The notes: generated by a model not told the origin, from the letters alone. Positions 35,663 through 46,701 are shown, counted from the stretch's first letter. The stretch is DNA of 64,000 nucleotides from Leclercia pneumoniae (GCF_017348915.1 NZ_CP071383.1:2542001-2606000); one strand, 5' to 3'. Program-made: numbers and translations.

Positions 35663-37711
35663 TTATTTTGTCGGAGCGGGCTCAGCCGCGGGCCGATCTT
35701 TTTCCTGTTTCGCCAGGTCAATGGCGATTTTTACCGTCTCGTCCAGATAAGGATCGGGCTCCTGGTAATCTTTCGGTAGATCGTCCAGTTTTTTGAGCAG
35801 CGGTTTGCCTTCGCGTTTGAAACGATCGTTAATGCGCGCCAGGCGGGTTGCATCATCTTCTTCGTTCTCTTTCTCACGCTGAGCGTAGTTCAGGGAGACA
35901 ATATTTCGCTTCGCCTTCAGCGCATTGAAGCGGGCAATGTCCTTCATGATGTACTGGAATTCCGGATCTTTCGCGATACGTTCGTCATGCTGTTTTAACA
36001 GCGCCGGACCAAACTGCGTCATATCACCGGACTTCACGTAGGTGGCAGCGTTAATGCTATCCCACGGCAGTGCATTATCCTCGAACTTCTCGCCGGTTTC
36101 CGTCTCTTCATTGCCGGTCGGCATGATGATGTCTGGCGTCACGCCTTTACGCTGCGTACTGCCACCGTTCACGCGATAGAATTTCTGAATGGTGTACTGT
36201 ACAGACCCCAGAGCCGGCCATTCCGGACGGAGCATCTGATCGTAAATACGGTTCAGGGAGCGATACTGCTGTACCGTACCTTTCCCGAAGGTTGGCTCGC
36301 CGACCACCAGGGCACGACCATAATCCTGCATTGCCGCCGCAAAGATTTCAGAAGCAGAGGCGCTGAAGCGGTCAACCAGTACGACCAGCGGGCCTTTGTA
36401 ATAGACTACGCCATCGGTATCGGCATCTTCACGCACTTTACCGTTGTTATCACGAACCTGAACGACCGGGCCGGACGGAATGAACAGACCAGAGAGCGAA
36501 ACCGCTTCAGTCAAGGCACCGCCGCCGTTAGTACGCAGATCAATGATCACACTGCTGACGTTCTGTTTTTCGAGCTTCTGCAGTTGCACTTTTACGTCGT
36601 CCGTCAGGCCGACGTAGAAACCTGGGATATCCAGTACCCCAACCTTCTCTTTACCGACGGTTTTCACTGACATTTTGACCGCGCGGTCTTCCAGACGGAT
36701 ACGCTCGCGGGTCAACGTAATGATACGGGTTTTCGTGCCTTTCCCGGCAGGCAAGATCTCAAGGCGCACTTTGCTGCCTTTAGGCCCTTTGATCAGCGCA
36801 ACCACGTCATCCAGACGCCAGCCAATCACATCGACCATATTCTGGCCCGTCTGGCCGACACCAACGATGCGATCGCCAACGCTAATGGCCTTACTCTTGG
36901 CAGCAGGGCCACCCGCAACCATAGAGTTGATAACGGTATAGTCGTCATCCATCTGCAGCACCGCGCCAATCCCCTCGAGTGAGAGGCTCATCTCGGTATT
37001 GAACTGTTCGGTGTTGCGTGGGGAAAGATAGTTGGTGTGAGGATCAATTTCGTGCGCGAAGGCAGTCATCGCCAGCGAGAACACATCTTCGCTGTTGGTC
37101 TGCGCCAGGCGGCGAATAGCAAATTTGTAGCGGCGGGTCAGCGTTTCGCGGATCTCTTTCTCATCTTTACCGGTGAGTTTGAGGCTCAGCTGATCGTACT
37201 TCACTTTACCGTCCCACAGCGCATTCAGCTCGGCTTCATCTTTAGGCCACGGCGATTTGCTGCGATCGAGATTAAAGGTGTCGTTGCCGGTAAAGTCCAT
37301 CGGACGCGCCAGCACCTTGAGCGCATATTCATAACGCTCAAAACGACGCTTCTGCGCCAGATTGTACAGGTCGTAGAAGAGGTCGAGTTTACCGCTGCGC
37401 AGTTCGTCACCCACCACCGATTTACGCTTCGCAAACTGCTCGACATCGCTGGCCAGCAGAACGTTGTGGCTATAATCCAGCAAGTTCAGGTAGCGGTCAA
37501 AGATTTTGCCTGAGAAAGCCTGATCGAGGTCGAACTGACGGTAATGCGAGCGAGTGAAGCGCGATGTAACGCGCTCACTGACCGTTGCGTGCTGGGTCTC
37601 TTCCTTCAGAACCGGAATTTGATCCACCCGCGTAATCTCGTCCACCGCAAAAGCGTGGCCTGTTATAGCAAACAGGCCAGCCAGCGCGGTGAGCTTAAAA
37701 AATGTGTTCAT
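35663..37711 (-). CDS. prc: tail-specific periplasmic protease Prc (Tsp)
   Basis: The protein is 682 residues from the ATG at 37711, the E. coli length. The signal peptide (FFKLTALAGLFAITGHAFA) is followed by an N-terminal helical domain, a PDZ domain (about 240-325; SLSLEGIGAVLQMDDDYTVI) and the S41 catalytic core with the Ser of DRFSASASE and the Lys of TFGKGTVQQ. It cleaves C-terminal tails of periplasmic substrates, processes FtsI and, with NlpI, controls the MepS hydrolase. It lies 19 bp after proQ. Confidence 0.97.
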   Translation of the reverse strand: MNTFFKLTALAGLFAITGHAFAVDEITRVDQIPVLKEETQHATVSERVTSRFTRSHYRQFDLDQAFSGKIFDRYLNLLDYSHNVLLASDVEQFAKRKSVVGDELRSGKLDLFYDLYNLAQKRRFERYEYALKVLARPMDFTGNDTFNLDRSKSPWPKDEAELNALWDGKVKYDQLSLKLTGKDEKEIRETLTRRYKFAIRRLAQTNSEDVFSLAMTAFAHEIDPHTNYLSPRNTEQFNTEMSLSLEGIGAVLQMDDDYTVINSMVAGGPAAKSKAISVGDRIVGVGQTGQNMVDVIGWRLDDVVALIKGPKGSKVRLEILPAGKGTKTRIITLTRERIRLEDRAVKMSVKTVGKEKVGVLDIPGFYVGLTDDVKVQLQKLEKQNVSSVIIDLRTNGGGALTEAVSLSGLFIPSGPVVQVRDNNGKVREDADTDGVVYYKGPLVVLVDRFSASASEIFAAAMQDYGRALVVGEPTFGKGTVQQYRSLNRIYDQMLRPEWPALGSVQYTIQKFYRVNGGSTQRKGVTPDIIMPTGNEETETGEKFEDNALPWDSINAATYVKSGDMTQFGPALLKQHDERIAKDPEFQYIMKDIARFNALKAKRNIVSLNYAQREKENEEDDATRLARINDRFKREGKPLLKKLDDLPKDYQEPDPYLDETVKIAIDLAKQEKDRPAAEPAPTK

Positions 37712-37730
37712 GCCGGGCCTGGCCTCCGTT

Positions 37731-38417
37731 TCAGAACAACAAGTGCTCTGCGCGTACAATCATTGACATACCAGAAGTCAGCTGTACTCGTACGCCATCT
37801 TTGGTGATTTCCGTTACGGTGGCGTCCATAGCGTTATTACCCGCTTTCACCTTCAGTGCCTGACCCACGCTCAGTGCGTTGATATCAGAAACCGGGGTAT
37901 GGCGCTGCTCTTCACGAGGCGCACGAGGGGCTTTCGCTGCTGGTTTATCAGCACGAGGCTTACGCTCGGTGTTGTCGGTCCGACGCTGGGCCGGACGAGG
38001 TTTACGCTCACGACGTGGCGCCTCTTCCTGACCGTTCGCAGCTCCAGCTTCGCGTTTTTTCGCCTGCTGCTCAGCACGCTGAGCCTGTACGCGTGCTTTG
38101 GCTTCTTCGAGCTGCTTACGCGCATGTTCTACGTGTTGCTCATCCAGCACACCGCATGGGTTGCCATCAAGATCAACACGCGTTGCGCCCGCTTTGATAC
38201 CGTACAGGTAGCGCCAGCTCGATGTATAAAGACGTAATGCGGAACGAAGTTGGGTCTTGCTGAGATTCAGCTCGCCCTCAACACGCGATACGAGATCCTG
38301 GAAGATACCAATCTTCAGGGGGCGTGCTTCGCCTTCGGCACTGAAACAGTGAGGAAAACGTTCGGCCAGAAATGCGATAACTTCTTTACTGCTATTCAAC
38401 TTAGGTTGATTTTCCAT
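37731..38417 (-). CDS. proQ: RNA chaperone ProQ
   Basis: The protein is 228 residues (E. coli 232). The N-terminal FinO domain (about 1-119; [40 protein letters not shown]) is followed by a long Lys/Arg/Ala/Pro-rich linker with alternating charge and a C-terminal Tudor-like domain (about 180-228; [20 protein letters not shown]). It binds structured sRNAs and 3' UTRs. The linker is the only part that varies in length. It reads into prc. Confidence 0.96.
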   Translation of the reverse strand: MENQPKLNSSKEVIAFLAERFPHCFSAEGEARPLKIGIFQDLVSRVEGELNLSKTQLRSALRLYTSSWRYLYGIKAGATRVDLDGNPCGVLDEQHVEHARKQLEEAKARVQAQRAEQQAKKREAGAANGQEEAPRRERKPRPAQRRTDNTERKPRADKPAAKAPRAPREEQRHTPVSDINALSVGQALKVKAGNNAMDATVTEITKDGVRVQLTSGMSMIVRAEHLLF

Positions 38418-38514
38418 GAAATTTCCTGATTACAACGGACGTTGCCAACTCGCCGCAGGCATGAACAGGCGTCATTATAATGACGCCATCGGTAAATGCT
38501 ACGTTATCCGTTGA

Positions 38515-39012
38515 TTATCCTGCGACACTCGCAAAGAATTTTTGATAATCGGTCGCCGCCAGCACGTTTTCGAGATTCGCCACCAGCTCGCGCAGCCCCT
38601 GCTCATCCTCGTGTGAGAAGCGGCCAAAGGCCGTACTGTCGATATCCAGTACGCCAATAATCTGATTTTTGACCTGCAGAGGCAGGACGATTTCAGAATT
38701 ACTGGCTGCGTCGCAGGCAATGTGCCCGTCAAATGCGTGAACATCTTCCACACGCTGCACCTGATTTTGCGCCACGGCGGTACCACACACGCCGCGCCCT
38801 ACTGGGATACGCACACAGGCCAGACGGCCCTGGAACGGCCCCAACACCAGGGTTTCGCCTTCCAGTAAATAAAATCCCGCCCAGTTGACTTCACTCAGAC
38901 GCTCAAACAACAATGCACTGGTATTTGCCAGGGTGGCTAAAAAACTGGTTTCACCTGCCATTAATGCCTGAAAATCACGGTTGAGATCCGTGTAGAATTC
39001 TGTTTTGTTCAT
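38515..39012 (-). CDS. msrC: free methionine-(R)-sulfoxide reductase
   Basis: The protein is 165 residues in the GAF-domain fRMsr family. The three redox cysteines are C66 (RLACVRIP), C76 (GRGVCGTAV) and C100 (HIACDAAS), equivalent to E. coli 84, 94 and 118 in the longer numbering. It reduces free Met-R-sulfoxide to methionine with thioredoxin. It is cytosolic. It is divergent from letA and upstream of proQ. Confidence 0.95.
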   Translation of the reverse strand: MNKTEFYTDLNRDFQALMAGETSFLATLANTSALLFERLSEVNWAGFYLLEGETLVLGPFQGRLACVRIPVGRGVCGTAVAQNQVQRVEDVHAFDGHIACDAASNSEIVLPLQVKNQIIGVLDIDSTAFGRFSHEDEQGLRELVANLENVLAATDYQKFFASVAG

Positions 39013-39143
39013 TATTCAATCACTTGGTTGACTTACAAAATTACAGCATAGCCTATTAAAATAAGCATTAAATGCGTTCATGCTCAAGATGAATCCATTC
39101 ATGAGTTAAGATAACTATTAACTATCCTTTTCATGCGCGACCC

Positions 39144-40427
39144 ATGGCACTTAAAACACCGAAAATAACGCCAGTAAAAAAGATAACCGTGCATTCCGTC
39201 GGCGACGCACTGCCTCGTGCACATTATCAGCGTTGCCCGCAATGCGATACGCTTTTTACGTTGCCAAAGATGAAATCGCACCAAAGTGCTTATTGTCCTC
39301 GCTGCGACGCTAAAATTCGTGATGGACGTGACTGGTCCTTGACCCGACTGGCGGCGATGGCGGTCACCATGCTGCTGCTCATGCCGTTCGCCTGGAGCGA
39401 ACCGCTGCTGCATCTGTATCTTCTCGGGGTGCGCATCGATGCCAACCTCCTGCAGGGGATTTGGCAGATGAGTCAGCAGGGCGATCCCCTCACCGCCTCC
39501 ATGGTGCTGTTCTGTACCGTCGGCGCGCCAGCGGTGTTAGTAGCGGCTATCGCTTATCTCTGGCTGGGCAACATCCTGGGAATGAATTTGCGTCCGGTAC
39601 TGTTAATGCTGGACAGGCTTAAAGAGTGGGTCATGCTGGATATTTATCTGGTGGGCATTGGCGTGGCCTCCATCAAGGTCCAGGATTATGCCTTCCTCCA
39701 GCCAGGCATCGGCCTTCTGGCATTTATTGCTCTGGTATTGCTGAGTATCTTGACGATGATTCACCTCAACGTTGAGCAATTGTGGGAGCGATTTTACCCA
39801 CAACGCCCTGCCACCCGCTATGATCCCGCATTGCGGGCCTGTCTCGGTTGCCACTTTACCGGGTTGCCGGATGCGCGCGGACGCTGCCCCCGCTGCCATA
39901 TCCCGCTACGCCTGCGTCGCCATAATAGCCTGCAAAAGTGCTGGGCTGCGCTAATTGCCTCGATGGTATTGCTGTTGCCTGCTAATCTTTTGCCCATCTC
40001 GATCATTTATGTGAACGGCGAACGGCAGGCAGATACCATCATGTCGGGGATTATTTCGCTGGCAGACAGCAACATCGCTGTCGCCGCGATTGTCTTCATC
40101 GCCAGTATTCTGGTGCCCTTTACCAAAGTTCTGGTGATGTTTACCCTGCTAATCAGCATTCATTTCAAATGTGAGCAAGGGCTGAAAACCCGTATCTTAT
40201 TATTACGTTTCGTCACCTGGATTGGCCGTTGGTCAATGCTCGATTTGTTTGTTATTGCCTTAATGATGTCGCTGATCAATCGCGATCAGCTCCTCGCTTT
40301 TACTATGGGACCCGCAGCGTTCTATTTCGGCTCTGCGGTGATATTGACTATTCTTGCAGTGGAATGGCTGGACAGCCGCTTACTTTGGGACGCACATGAG
40401 TCAGGAAACGCCCGCTTCGCCGACTGA
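39144..40427 (+). CDS. letA: lipid transport membrane protein LetA (YebS)
   Basis: The protein is 427 residues, as in E. coli. Two zinc ribbons (CPQCDTLF...YCPRCD near residue 31; CLGCHFTG...CPRCH near 234) each precede a four-helix PqiA-type membrane domain. It is the inner-membrane partner of the LetB tunnel in phospholipid transport across the periplasm. It overlaps the letB start by 32 nt, implying coupled translation. It is divergent from msrC. Confidence 0.95.
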   Translation: MALKTPKITPVKKITVHSVGDALPRAHYQRCPQCDTLFTLPKMKSHQSAYCPRCDAKIRDGRDWSLTRLAAMAVTMLLLMPFAWSEPLLHLYLLGVRIDANLLQGIWQMSQQGDPLTASMVLFCTVGAPAVLVAAIAYLWLGNILGMNLRPVLLMLDRLKEWVMLDIYLVGIGVASIKVQDYAFLQPGIGLLAFIALVLLSILTMIHLNVEQLWERFYPQRPATRYDPALRACLGCHFTGLPDARGRCPRCHIPLRLRRHNSLQKCWAALIASMVLLLPANLLPISIIYVNGERQADTIMSGIISLADSNIAVAAIVFIASILVPFTKVLVMFTLLISIHFKCEQGLKTRILLLRFVTWIGRWSMLDLFVIALMMSLINRDQLLAFTMGPAAFYFGSAVILTILAVEWLDSRLLWDAHESGNARFAD

Positions 40428-43029
40428 AGCGAGAATTAAAACAAAACGTCGTATTTCACCGTTCTGGTTACTGCCTGTCATCGCGCTAATGATCGCGGGA
40501 TGGCTGATCTGGACCAGCTACCAGGATCGCGGCAACAGCATCACCATCGACTTCCAGAATGCGGATGGCATCGTGGCTGGCCGCACCCCTGTGCGTTTTC
40601 AGGGGGTGGAAGTTGGCACCGTACAGGATATTTCGCTGGATAAAAAACTGAACAAAATTCAGGTTCGCGCCAGTATTAAATCCGACATGAAAGATGCCTT
40701 GCGCGAAGAGACCCAGTTCTGGCTGGTCACGCCAAAAGCCTCTCTGGCCGGGGTCTCCGGGCTGGATGCGCTGGTCGGCGGTAACTATATCGGCATGATG
40801 CCGGGCAAAGGCGAGCCGCAGGATCACTTTACCGCGCTGGATACTCAGCCGCGCTACCGTCTGAACAATGGCGATCTGATGATTCACCTGCATGCGCCTG
40901 ATCTGGGATCGCTCAACAGCGGTTCGCTGGTCTACTTCCGTAAAATCCCCGTTGGGCGCGTTTATGACTATGCCATCACGCCTAACAAGCAGGGGGTGAC
41001 GATTGACGTCCTGATCGAACGCCGCTTCACGAACCTGGTGAAAAAGGGGAGCCGCTTCTGGAATGTCTCCGGGGTAGATGCGGATATCAGCCTGAGCGGC
41101 GCAAAAGTGCAGCTCGAAAGTCTGGCCGCACTGGTTAACGGCGCTATCGCCTTTGACTCACCGGAAGACTCCAGCCCGGCCAAACCGGAAGATAACTTTG
41201 GTTTGTACGAAGATCTGGCTCACAGTCAGCGTGGGGTTATTGTGAAGCTGGCCCTTCCCTCAGCTGAAGGTTTAAAAGCCAACTCCACGCCGCTGATGTA
41301 CCAGGGTCTCCAGGTCGGACAGTTGACTAAACTCACGCTGAACCCGGGAGGTTCCGTTACCGGTGAGATGACGGTCGACCCGAGCGTGGTGGATCTGTTG
41401 CGTGAAGATACTCGCCTTGAACTGCGCAGCCCAAAACTGTCGCTGAATAATCCAAGTATTAGCACCCTGCTGACGGGCAGCACCTTTGAGCTGATCCCCG
41501 GCGGCGGTGAGCCCACCAATACTTTCGTGATTGCCCCTGCGGATAAAGCCTTGCTACAAAAACCCGGCGTTGCCACCGTAACCCTGAGTGCGCCGGAAAG
41601 CTACGGCATCGAGGCCGGACAGCCGCTGGTTTTGCATGGGGTTCAGGTCGGCCAGGTACTGGAGCGTAAGTTGACCAGTAAAGGCGTCAGCTTCTCTGTC
41701 GCCATCGATCCCGAGTTCCGGGAATTGATTCACGGTGACAGCAAATTTATCGTGAACAGCCGTGTCGATGTCAAAGTCGGGCTGGATGGCATTGAGTTCC
41801 TTGCCGCCAGCGCCAGCGAATGGGTCAGCGGCGGTATTCGCATTCTGCCTGGCGCCAAAGGGGAGCTGCGTAATAGTTACCCTCTTTACGCTAACCTCGA
41901 TAAAGCGCTGGAGAACAGCCTCAGCGATCTGCCGACCACAACCCTCACGCTGACTGCCGACACCCTACCGGACGTGCAGGCAGGCTCCGTGGTGCTATAC
42001 CGTAAATTCGAAGTGGGTGAAGTGATTACCGTGCGCCCAAGGGCCAATGCCTTTGATATCGATCTGCATGTCAAACCGGAGTACCGCAATCTGCTAACCG
42101 CCAATAGCGTGTTCTGGGCAGAAGGCGGAGCCAAAGTTCAGCTCAACGGCAGTGGGTTAACGGTGCAAGCCTCTCCACTTTCGCGCGCCCTGAAAGGAGC
42201 CATCAGCTTTGATAACTTAAGTGGTGCAGGTGCCACCCAGCGTAAGGGGGATAAACGGATACTTTATCCATCCGAAACCGCCGCGCGTGCGGTGGGCGGG
42301 CAGATTACGCTCCACACCTTTGATGCGGGCAAGCTGGCAGAAGGGATGCCGATTCGCTATCTGGGTATTGATATTGGCCAGGTCCAGTCCATGAAGCTGA
42401 TTACCGCCCGTAACGAAGTGCAGGCGAAGGCGGTACTTTACCCCGAGTATGTCGACACCTTCGCCCGGGCCGGTACGCGTTTCTCGGTCATCACGCCCCA
42501 GATCTCCGCTGCCGGTGTGGAACATCTCGATACTATTCTTCAGCCTTATATCAACGTCGAGCCAGGCCGGGGTAATGCGCGTCGTGATTTTGAACTGCAG
42601 GAAGCCACCATCACCGACTCGCGCTATCTGGATGGGCTAAGTATCGTTGTGGAGGTACCAGAGGCAGGTTCACTGGGCATCGGTACACCGGTCCTGTTCC
42701 GCGGCATCGAAGTGGGTACGGTTACTGGCCTGACGCTGGGGACGCTCTCCGATCGCGTTATGGTTGGCCTGCGTATCAGCGAACGTTACCAGCATCTGGT
42801 GCGCAATAACTCCGTTTTCTGGCTGGCCTCCGGCTATTCGCTTGATTTCGGCCTGGTAGGCGGCGTGGTGAAAACCGGTACCTTTAACCAGTTTATCCGG
42901 GGCGGTATTGCCTTTGCGACTCCGCCTGGCACACCGCTGGCACCGAAAGCCCAGCCGGGTAAACATTTCCTGCTGCTGGAAAAAGAGCCGAAAGAGTGGC
43001 GTGAGTGGGGAACCGCCCTGCCGCGCTAA
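40396..43029 (+). CDS. letB: MCE-family lipid transport tunnel LetB (YebT)
   Basis: The protein is 877 residues from the ATG at 40396 ([20 protein letters not shown]), the E. coli length. One N-terminal membrane helix ([17 protein letters not shown]) is followed by seven tandem MCE domains, each with a [15 protein letters not shown] signature (for example [25 protein letters not shown]). Stacked hexameric rings span the periplasm and carry lipids between membranes. It overlaps letA; rsmF follows after a hairpin. Confidence 0.97.
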   Translation: MSQETPASPTEARIKTKRRISPFWLLPVIALMIAGWLIWTSYQDRGNSITIDFQNADGIVAGRTPVRFQGVEVGTVQDISLDKKLNKIQVRASIKSDMKDALREETQFWLVTPKASLAGVSGLDALVGGNYIGMMPGKGEPQDHFTALDTQPRYRLNNGDLMIHLHAPDLGSLNSGSLVYFRKIPVGRVYDYAITPNKQGVTIDVLIERRFTNLVKKGSRFWNVSGVDADISLSGAKVQLESLAALVNGAIAFDSPEDSSPAKPEDNFGLYEDLAHSQRGVIVKLALPSAEGLKANSTPLMYQGLQVGQLTKLTLNPGGSVTGEMTVDPSVVDLLREDTRLELRSPKLSLNNPSISTLLTGSTFELIPGGGEPTNTFVIAPADKALLQKPGVATVTLSAPESYGIEAGQPLVLHGVQVGQVLERKLTSKGVSFSVAIDPEFRELIHGDSKFIVNSRVDVKVGLDGIEFLAASASEWVSGGIRILPGAKGELRNSYPLYANLDKALENSLSDLPTTTLTLTADTLPDVQAGSVVLYRKFEVGEVITVRPRANAFDIDLHVKPEYRNLLTANSVFWAEGGAKVQLNGSGLTVQASPLSRALKGAISFDNLSGAGATQRKGDKRILYPSETAARAVGGQITLHTFDAGKLAEGMPIRYLGIDIGQVQSMKLITARNEVQAKAVLYPEYVDTFARAGTRFSVITPQISAAGVEHLDTILQPYINVEPGRGNARRDFELQEATITDSRYLDGLSIVVEVPEAGSLGIGTPVLFRGIEVGTVTGLTLGTLSDRVMVGLRISERYQHLVRNNSVFWLASGYSLDFGLVGGVVKTGTFNQFIRGGIAFATPPGTPLAPKAQPGKHFLLLEKEPKEWREWGTALPR

Positions 43030-43034
43030 GCTGC

Positions 43035-43064
43035 ACGCTCCGGTGTCAACCCACCGGAGCGTTT
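43035..43064 (+). terminator. hairpin after letB
   Basis: ACGCTCCGGTG / CACCGGAGCGT with a 6-nt loop, then TTAT; the U-run is short, so termination into rsmF may be partial. Confidence 0.55.
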
Positions 43065-43105
43065 ATGGTACACTGCGCGCCTCTTTGACTCCCTGTGGTG
43101 CGCCC

Positions 43106-44548
43106 GTGACTCAACGTCCCGTATATCTTCCTGAAGACTTCCTGGTGCAGATGCGCCAGGCCATGCCTGAACATCTCTCTTTCGATGCGTTTATCGCTGC
43201 CTGCCAGCGCCCTCTCCGGCGCAGTATTCGCGTAAATACGCTGAAGATAAGCGTGAGCGATTTTCTCACGCTGGTCGCCCCTTACGGCTGGCAACTTACG
43301 CCGGTTCCCTGGTGTGAAGAGGGATTCTGGATCGAGCGTGATGACGAAGAGGCCTTGCCGCTGGGCATTACCGCAGAACATCTATCCGGTCTGTTTTACA
43401 TTCAGGAAGCCAGCTCCATGCTGCCGGTTGCCGCCCTGTTTGCCGATGGCGAATCACCCACCCGGGTGATGGACGTGGCCGCTGCGCCGGGCTCTAAAAC
43501 GACCCAGATTGCCGCCAGAATGGGCAACCAGGGGGCTCTTCTGGCCAATGAGTTTTCTGCCAGCCGGGTCAAGGTGCTGCATGCCAATATCAGCCGCTGC
43601 GGTATTAGCAACGTAGCATTAACCCATTTCGATGGCCGCGTCTTCGGCGCAGCCCTGCCGGAGGCTTTCGACGCCATTCTGCTCGATGCCCCCTGCTCCG
43701 GTGAAGGGGTGGTCCGTAAGGATCCAGACGCCCTGAAAAACTGGTCAGTAGAGAGTAACCAGGCGATCGCGGCGACCCAGCGTGAGCTCATTACCAGCGC
43801 GTTTCACGCCCTGCGACCTGGCGGTACGCTGGTTTACTCCACCTGTACCCTTAATCGCGACGAAAATGAAGCGGTCTGCCTGTGGCTGAAAGCGCAGTAT
43901 CCGAACGAGGTCGAGTTCCTGCCGCTGGATGGACTCTTTGCCGGGGCAAAAGAGGCCACTACCCCCGAGGGCTTCCTGCACGTCTTCCCGCAGATTTTTG
44001 ATTGCGAGGGTTTCTTCGTGGCTCGCCTGCGTAAAATTGCCTCTGTCGAACCGCTCCCGGCCCCGACTTTTAAGCCTGGAACCTTTCCTTTCATGCCAGT
44101 AAGAAACAAAGAAGCGGCGCTCATTACCGCGGCGGCAAATCGGAGCGGCCTGAACTGGGGCGACCATCTGCGTTTATGGCAGCGTGATAAAGAGATCTGG
44201 CTCTTCCCGGTGGAGATGGAACCGCTAATTGGTAAAGTGCGTTTCTCCCGCATTGGTATACGCCTCGCAGAAGTCCATAATAAAGGCTATCGCTGGCAAC
44301 ACGAGGCGGTAGTTGCTCTGGCAGGTGACAGCAACTGCTTTGAACTCAGCTGGCAGGAAGCCGAGGAGTGGTATCGTGGGCGTGATGTTTACCCAGAGGT
44401 GATGCCCACCGGAGACGATGCGATTGTCACTTTCCAGGGCATTCCAATTGGTCTGGCGAAAAAAGTGGGGTCGCGCCTGAAAAATAGCTATCCACGTGAA
44501 CTGGTTCGTGACGGTCGGCTCTTTACCGGTAACGCTGAAAAAGGCTAA
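43106..44548 (+). CDS. rsmF: 16S rRNA m5C1407 methyltransferase
   Basis: The protein is 480 residues from a GTG at 43106 ([12 protein letters not shown]), matching the E. coli start region (479 aa). RNA m5C methyltransferase core: AdoMet site [36 protein letters not shown] (release Cys) and [13 protein letters not shown] (catalytic Cys). A C-terminal PUA-like domain follows (about 390-480). It methylates C1407 of 16S rRNA in the 30S subunit. The frame is open upstream into letB, but those residues do not match the family. Confidence 0.94.
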   Translation: MTQRPVYLPEDFLVQMRQAMPEHLSFDAFIAACQRPLRRSIRVNTLKISVSDFLTLVAPYGWQLTPVPWCEEGFWIERDDEEALPLGITAEHLSGLFYIQEASSMLPVAALFADGESPTRVMDVAAAPGSKTTQIAARMGNQGALLANEFSASRVKVLHANISRCGISNVALTHFDGRVFGAALPEAFDAILLDAPCSGEGVVRKDPDALKNWSVESNQAIAATQRELITSAFHALRPGGTLVYSTCTLNRDENEAVCLWLKAQYPNEVEFLPLDGLFAGAKEATTPEGFLHVFPQIFDCEGFFVARLRKIASVEPLPAPTFKPGTFPFMPVRNKEAALITAAANRSGLNWGDHLRLWQRDKEIWLFPVEMEPLIGKVRFSRIGIRLAEVHNKGYRWQHEAVVALAGDSNCFELSWQEAEEWYRGRDVYPEVMPTGDDAIVTFQGIPIGLAKKVGSRLKNSYPRELVRDGRLFTGNAEKG

Positions 44549-44651
44549 AAAAGGCACTTTTTTACTGGCGCGATCGCTTTTCCTTTACCAGGCTAAAAGA
44601 TGGGTGACCATACTGGTCGTACCAGAATTAGCCTGTATACCGGAGAGCATT

Positions 44652-44891
44652 ATGACGAAAACCAATGTGCGCATTGGCGCATTCGAAATCGATGACGCCG
44701 AGTTGTCTGGCGAAAATCAAGGCGATCGAACGTTACGGATCCCCTGTAAATCCGACCCGGATCTCTGCATGCAGTTAGACGCATGGGATGCCGATACCAG
44801 TGTCCCAGCGATTCTCGATGGAGAACATTCAGTCCTGTACCGTGAGCACTACGATCATCAATCTGATGCCTGGATCATGCGCCTTGCCTGA
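44652..44891 (+). CDS. yebV: small conserved protein YebV
   Basis: The protein is 79 residues from the ATG at 44652 (CGGAGAGCATT upstream); the E. coli protein has 78. It starts MTKTNVRIGAFEIDDAELSG, with KSDPDLCMQLDAWDAD in the middle, and ends SDAWIMRLA. The function is unknown. It is followed by a terminator at 44901-44926 and by yebW. Confidence 0.92.
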   Translation: MTKTNVRIGAFEIDDAELSGENQGDRTLRIPCKSDPDLCMQLDAWDADTSVPAILDGEHSVLYREHYDHQSDAWIMRLA

Positions 44892-44900
44892 TTCAAAGAG

Positions 44901-44926
44901 AACCCGCCCACAGGCGGGTTATTTAT
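44901..44926 (+). terminator. yebV terminator
   Basis: AACCCGCC / GGCGGGTT with loop CACA, then ATTTAT. Confidence 0.65.
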
Positions 44927-44993
44927 CTCATAATTACCTCTCCCTCCAATCATCCCCTACAATATCAGTACGGTAGTTAATTTTGAGGACGTG

Positions 44994-45185
44994 ATGTTCG
45001 CACTGGTTCTGTTTGTGTGTTACCTGGACGGTGGTTGTGACGATATTGTGGTGGATGTCTATAACACCGAAGAGCAATGCGTTGCCTCCATGGACAATCA
45101 GCGAATACGCCACGGCGGTTGCTACCCGGTAGAGGATTTTATCGATGGATTCTGGCGGCCTGCGCAGGAGTATGCCGATTTCTAA
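44994..45185 (+). CDS. yebW: small conserved protein YebW
   Basis: The protein is 63 residues from the ATG at 44994 (GAGGACGTG upstream; an in-frame GTG directly before is less likely). It is Cys-rich: MFALVLFVCYLDGGCDDIVV, later EEQCVASM and GGCYPVEDF. The hydrophobic N-terminus may be an export signal. The function is unknown. Its stop abuts that of convergent pphA. Confidence 0.9.
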   Translation: MFALVLFVCYLDGGCDDIVVDVYNTEEQCVASMDNQRIRHGGCYPVEDFIDGFWRPAQEYADF

Positions 45186-45830
45186 TCACTGCAACTGCGC
45201 CAGCGTCAAGGTGCCGCCAAAGACCGCGCCGGTATCAATATAGTGAAGGCCGGCAAAATCGATGCGTTTTTCCAGTGGCGTGTGACCAAACCAAAAGTGG
45301 TCGGCGCCGCCAATCCCCTCCCCTTTTCCTGCCATCAGCTTGCTAATGCGGCTGCGATCCCACAGCAAGCTATGCTTATCTACGGGTTTATCCCGCACAT
45401 AACAGGAGGCAGGGTAATCTGCATGGGCAATCACGTTCAGGCCGTTTCGGCAGGTGATCTCGATTACCCAGGGTAGCTTGTCGCAAGCAGCAAAGAGGGT
45501 CTGCGCCTGAGCTTTTGAATCATCGTCCAGTTCTGCAAACCATGCACCACCATTCATCAGCCAGAGCGCATAGTTCTGAGATGCAATCGCATCCAGTGCC
45601 ATCTGCTCATGGTTTCCCCGTACGGCGCGAAACCATTTTTCAGTGATAAGGTGCAGACACTTCAGGCTTTCTGGGCCGCGATCGATGAGATCCCCTACGG
45701 AAATAAGGAGATCCTGATAGGGATTAAATTTCTGACGCTTTAGATGCTGCATCAGCAGTTGATAGCAGCCGTGAATATCGCTGACCACCCAGACGTGCCG
45801 CCAGCGATGGCCATCAAGTGAAAGATACAT
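45186..45830 (-). CDS. pphA: serine/threonine-specific phosphoprotein phosphatase 1
   Basis: The protein is 214 residues from the ATG at 45830 (GAGGAGGCGTT upstream), four shorter than E. coli. PPP-family metal-binding motifs are complete: SDIHGC, VGDLIDRGP, VRGNHE, and later IAHADYP and WFGHTP. It dephosphorylates Ser/Thr, and some His, phosphoproteins; in E. coli it signals protein misfolding through CpxR and is heat-inducible. The SdsR/SraC sRNA locus lies behind it. Confidence 0.93.
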   Translation of the reverse strand: MYLSLDGHRWRHVWVVSDIHGCYQLLMQHLKRQKFNPYQDLLISVGDLIDRGPESLKCLHLITEKWFRAVRGNHEQMALDAIASQNYALWLMNGGAWFAELDDDSKAQAQTLFAACDKLPWVIEITCRNGLNVIAHADYPASCYVRDKPVDKHSLLWDRSRISKLMAGKGEGIGGADHFWFGHTPLEKRIDFAGLHYIDTGAVFGGTLTLAQLQ

Positions 45831-46117
45831 AACGCCTCCTCGCGCACTGTATTGGCCCGTCAGACGAAAGGGAGAAATGGCCTGCGAAATTAAATAATTA
45901 CTCCTTAAAATGACAATATCGCGTTCAGATCGTAAGGCGCTAAAATGGGTTCTCGCCAAATCGCTGCTTTCATTACTATCAAACAAAAATTTAACAAAAC
46001 GACAAAAAAGCGCTGGACTCCTGCATGCCCCGTTGTGGTATGGTTTAAAGAATTATCAGGGATGAAATCGATCTGCAAAAATATGCAATGGAAAATAGCA
46101 TTTATTTTCAAGCAGAT

Positions 46118-46221
46118 AAAAAGAGACCGAATACGATTCCTGTATTCGGTCCAGGGAAATGGCTCTTGGGAGAGAGCCGTGCGCTAAAAGTTGGCATTAA
46201 TGCAGGCTTAAGTCGCCTTGC
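46118..46221 (-). ncRNA. sdsR: SdsR (RyeB) small RNA
   Basis: 104 nt on the minus strand, nearly identical to E. coli SdsR as I know it. It starts GCAAGGCGACTTAAGCCTGC, carries the conserved GCCAACTTTTAGCG seed region, the GGCTCTCTCCCAAGAGCC hairpin, and ends in a GACCGAATAC / GTATTCGGTC terminator stem followed by T-rich sequence. It is a SigmaS-dependent, Hfq-bound sRNA that represses mutS, tolC and porin mRNAs in E. coli and Salmonella. A TATAGT box lies just upstream. It has the same neighbours (pphA, yebY) as in E. coli. Confidence 0.95.
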
Positions 46222-46309
46222 ACTATAAGAATAGATGACAGCGCCAGGTTTTCCAGTCCGCATCAAAAGTGGTCAGAAAAAAAGCGCCCGCCTGTTCTTA
46301 AACAAAAAA

Positions 46310-46347
46310 AACCGCAACGCTTCCAAAGAGAAGCCTGCGGTTTTTTT
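46310..46347. terminator. SraC / yebY terminator
   Basis: AACCGCA / TGCGGTT encloses GCTTC / GAAGC, with A8 before and T7 after; it works in both directions for SraC (+) and yebY (-). Confidence 0.85.
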
Positions 46348-46362
46348 ACTGGAAAGACGTTA

Positions 46363-46701
46363 TTAGCAGAGCTTGCTGGCGCGTTCAATAAACGGGGCCA
46401 GACTCATCTTCTGTCCTGGGTTAGCCGGGTCATCAACCTGAATCACGCTGATTGGCTGACCACTACTTTTACCGCTTTTCACCTGCTGCTGTGCAACCTC
46501 GTTCAGGGGATACTGCACCAGAGTGCTGGGGTTGATGGCATAGAGCGCCTGACCCGGACGGCAGGTCAGCATGACCTCTTCACGGTTAAAAGCCCATTTA
46601 TCTTTACCCACTTCAAACCGGCTAACGGTAATCACCTGCGGCGCAGCCATGGCGGTGGCGGAACAGGCCAGCAATAAAAGAGTAAGTACGGTTTTTTTCA
46701 T
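46363..46701 (-). CDS. yebY: periplasmic DUF2511 protein YebY
   Basis: The protein is 112 residues from the ATG at 46701. The Sec signal peptide ([20 protein letters not shown]) is followed by [20 protein letters not shown] and two Cys (LTCRPG; SKLC at the end). The function is uncertain; it sits downstream of yebZ-yobA, which are CopD/CopC-like, so a role linked to copper in the periplasm is inferred from context. Confidence 0.92.
   Translation of the reverse strand: MKKTVLTLLLLACSATAMAAPQVITVSRFEVGKDKWAFNREEVMLTCRPGQALYAINPSTLVQYPLNEVAQQQVKSGKSSGQPISVIQVDDPANPGQKMSLAPFIERASKLC

Larger units (their letters stand above)
46080..46347 (+). ncRNA. sraC: SraC (RyeA), antisense to SdsR
   Basis: In E. 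coli, SraC is a roughly 270-nt plus-strand RNA that covers SdsR entirely and ends at a terminator toward yebY. Here a strong terminator lies at 46310-46347 at the expected distance, so the gene is probably conserved. The 5' end near 46080 is an estimate from the E. coli layout. SdsR and SraC neutralise each other. Confidence 0.5.

Noticed and set aside
42908-43105. N-terminal extension of rsmF into letB
   Set aside because: These codons are the shadow of letB in another frame; the family match begins at the GTG at 43106.
45831-45986. 52-residue N-terminal extension of pphA
   Set aside because: The strong GAGGAGG ribosome site and the family's usual length place the start at 45830; the extension covers the promoter region.
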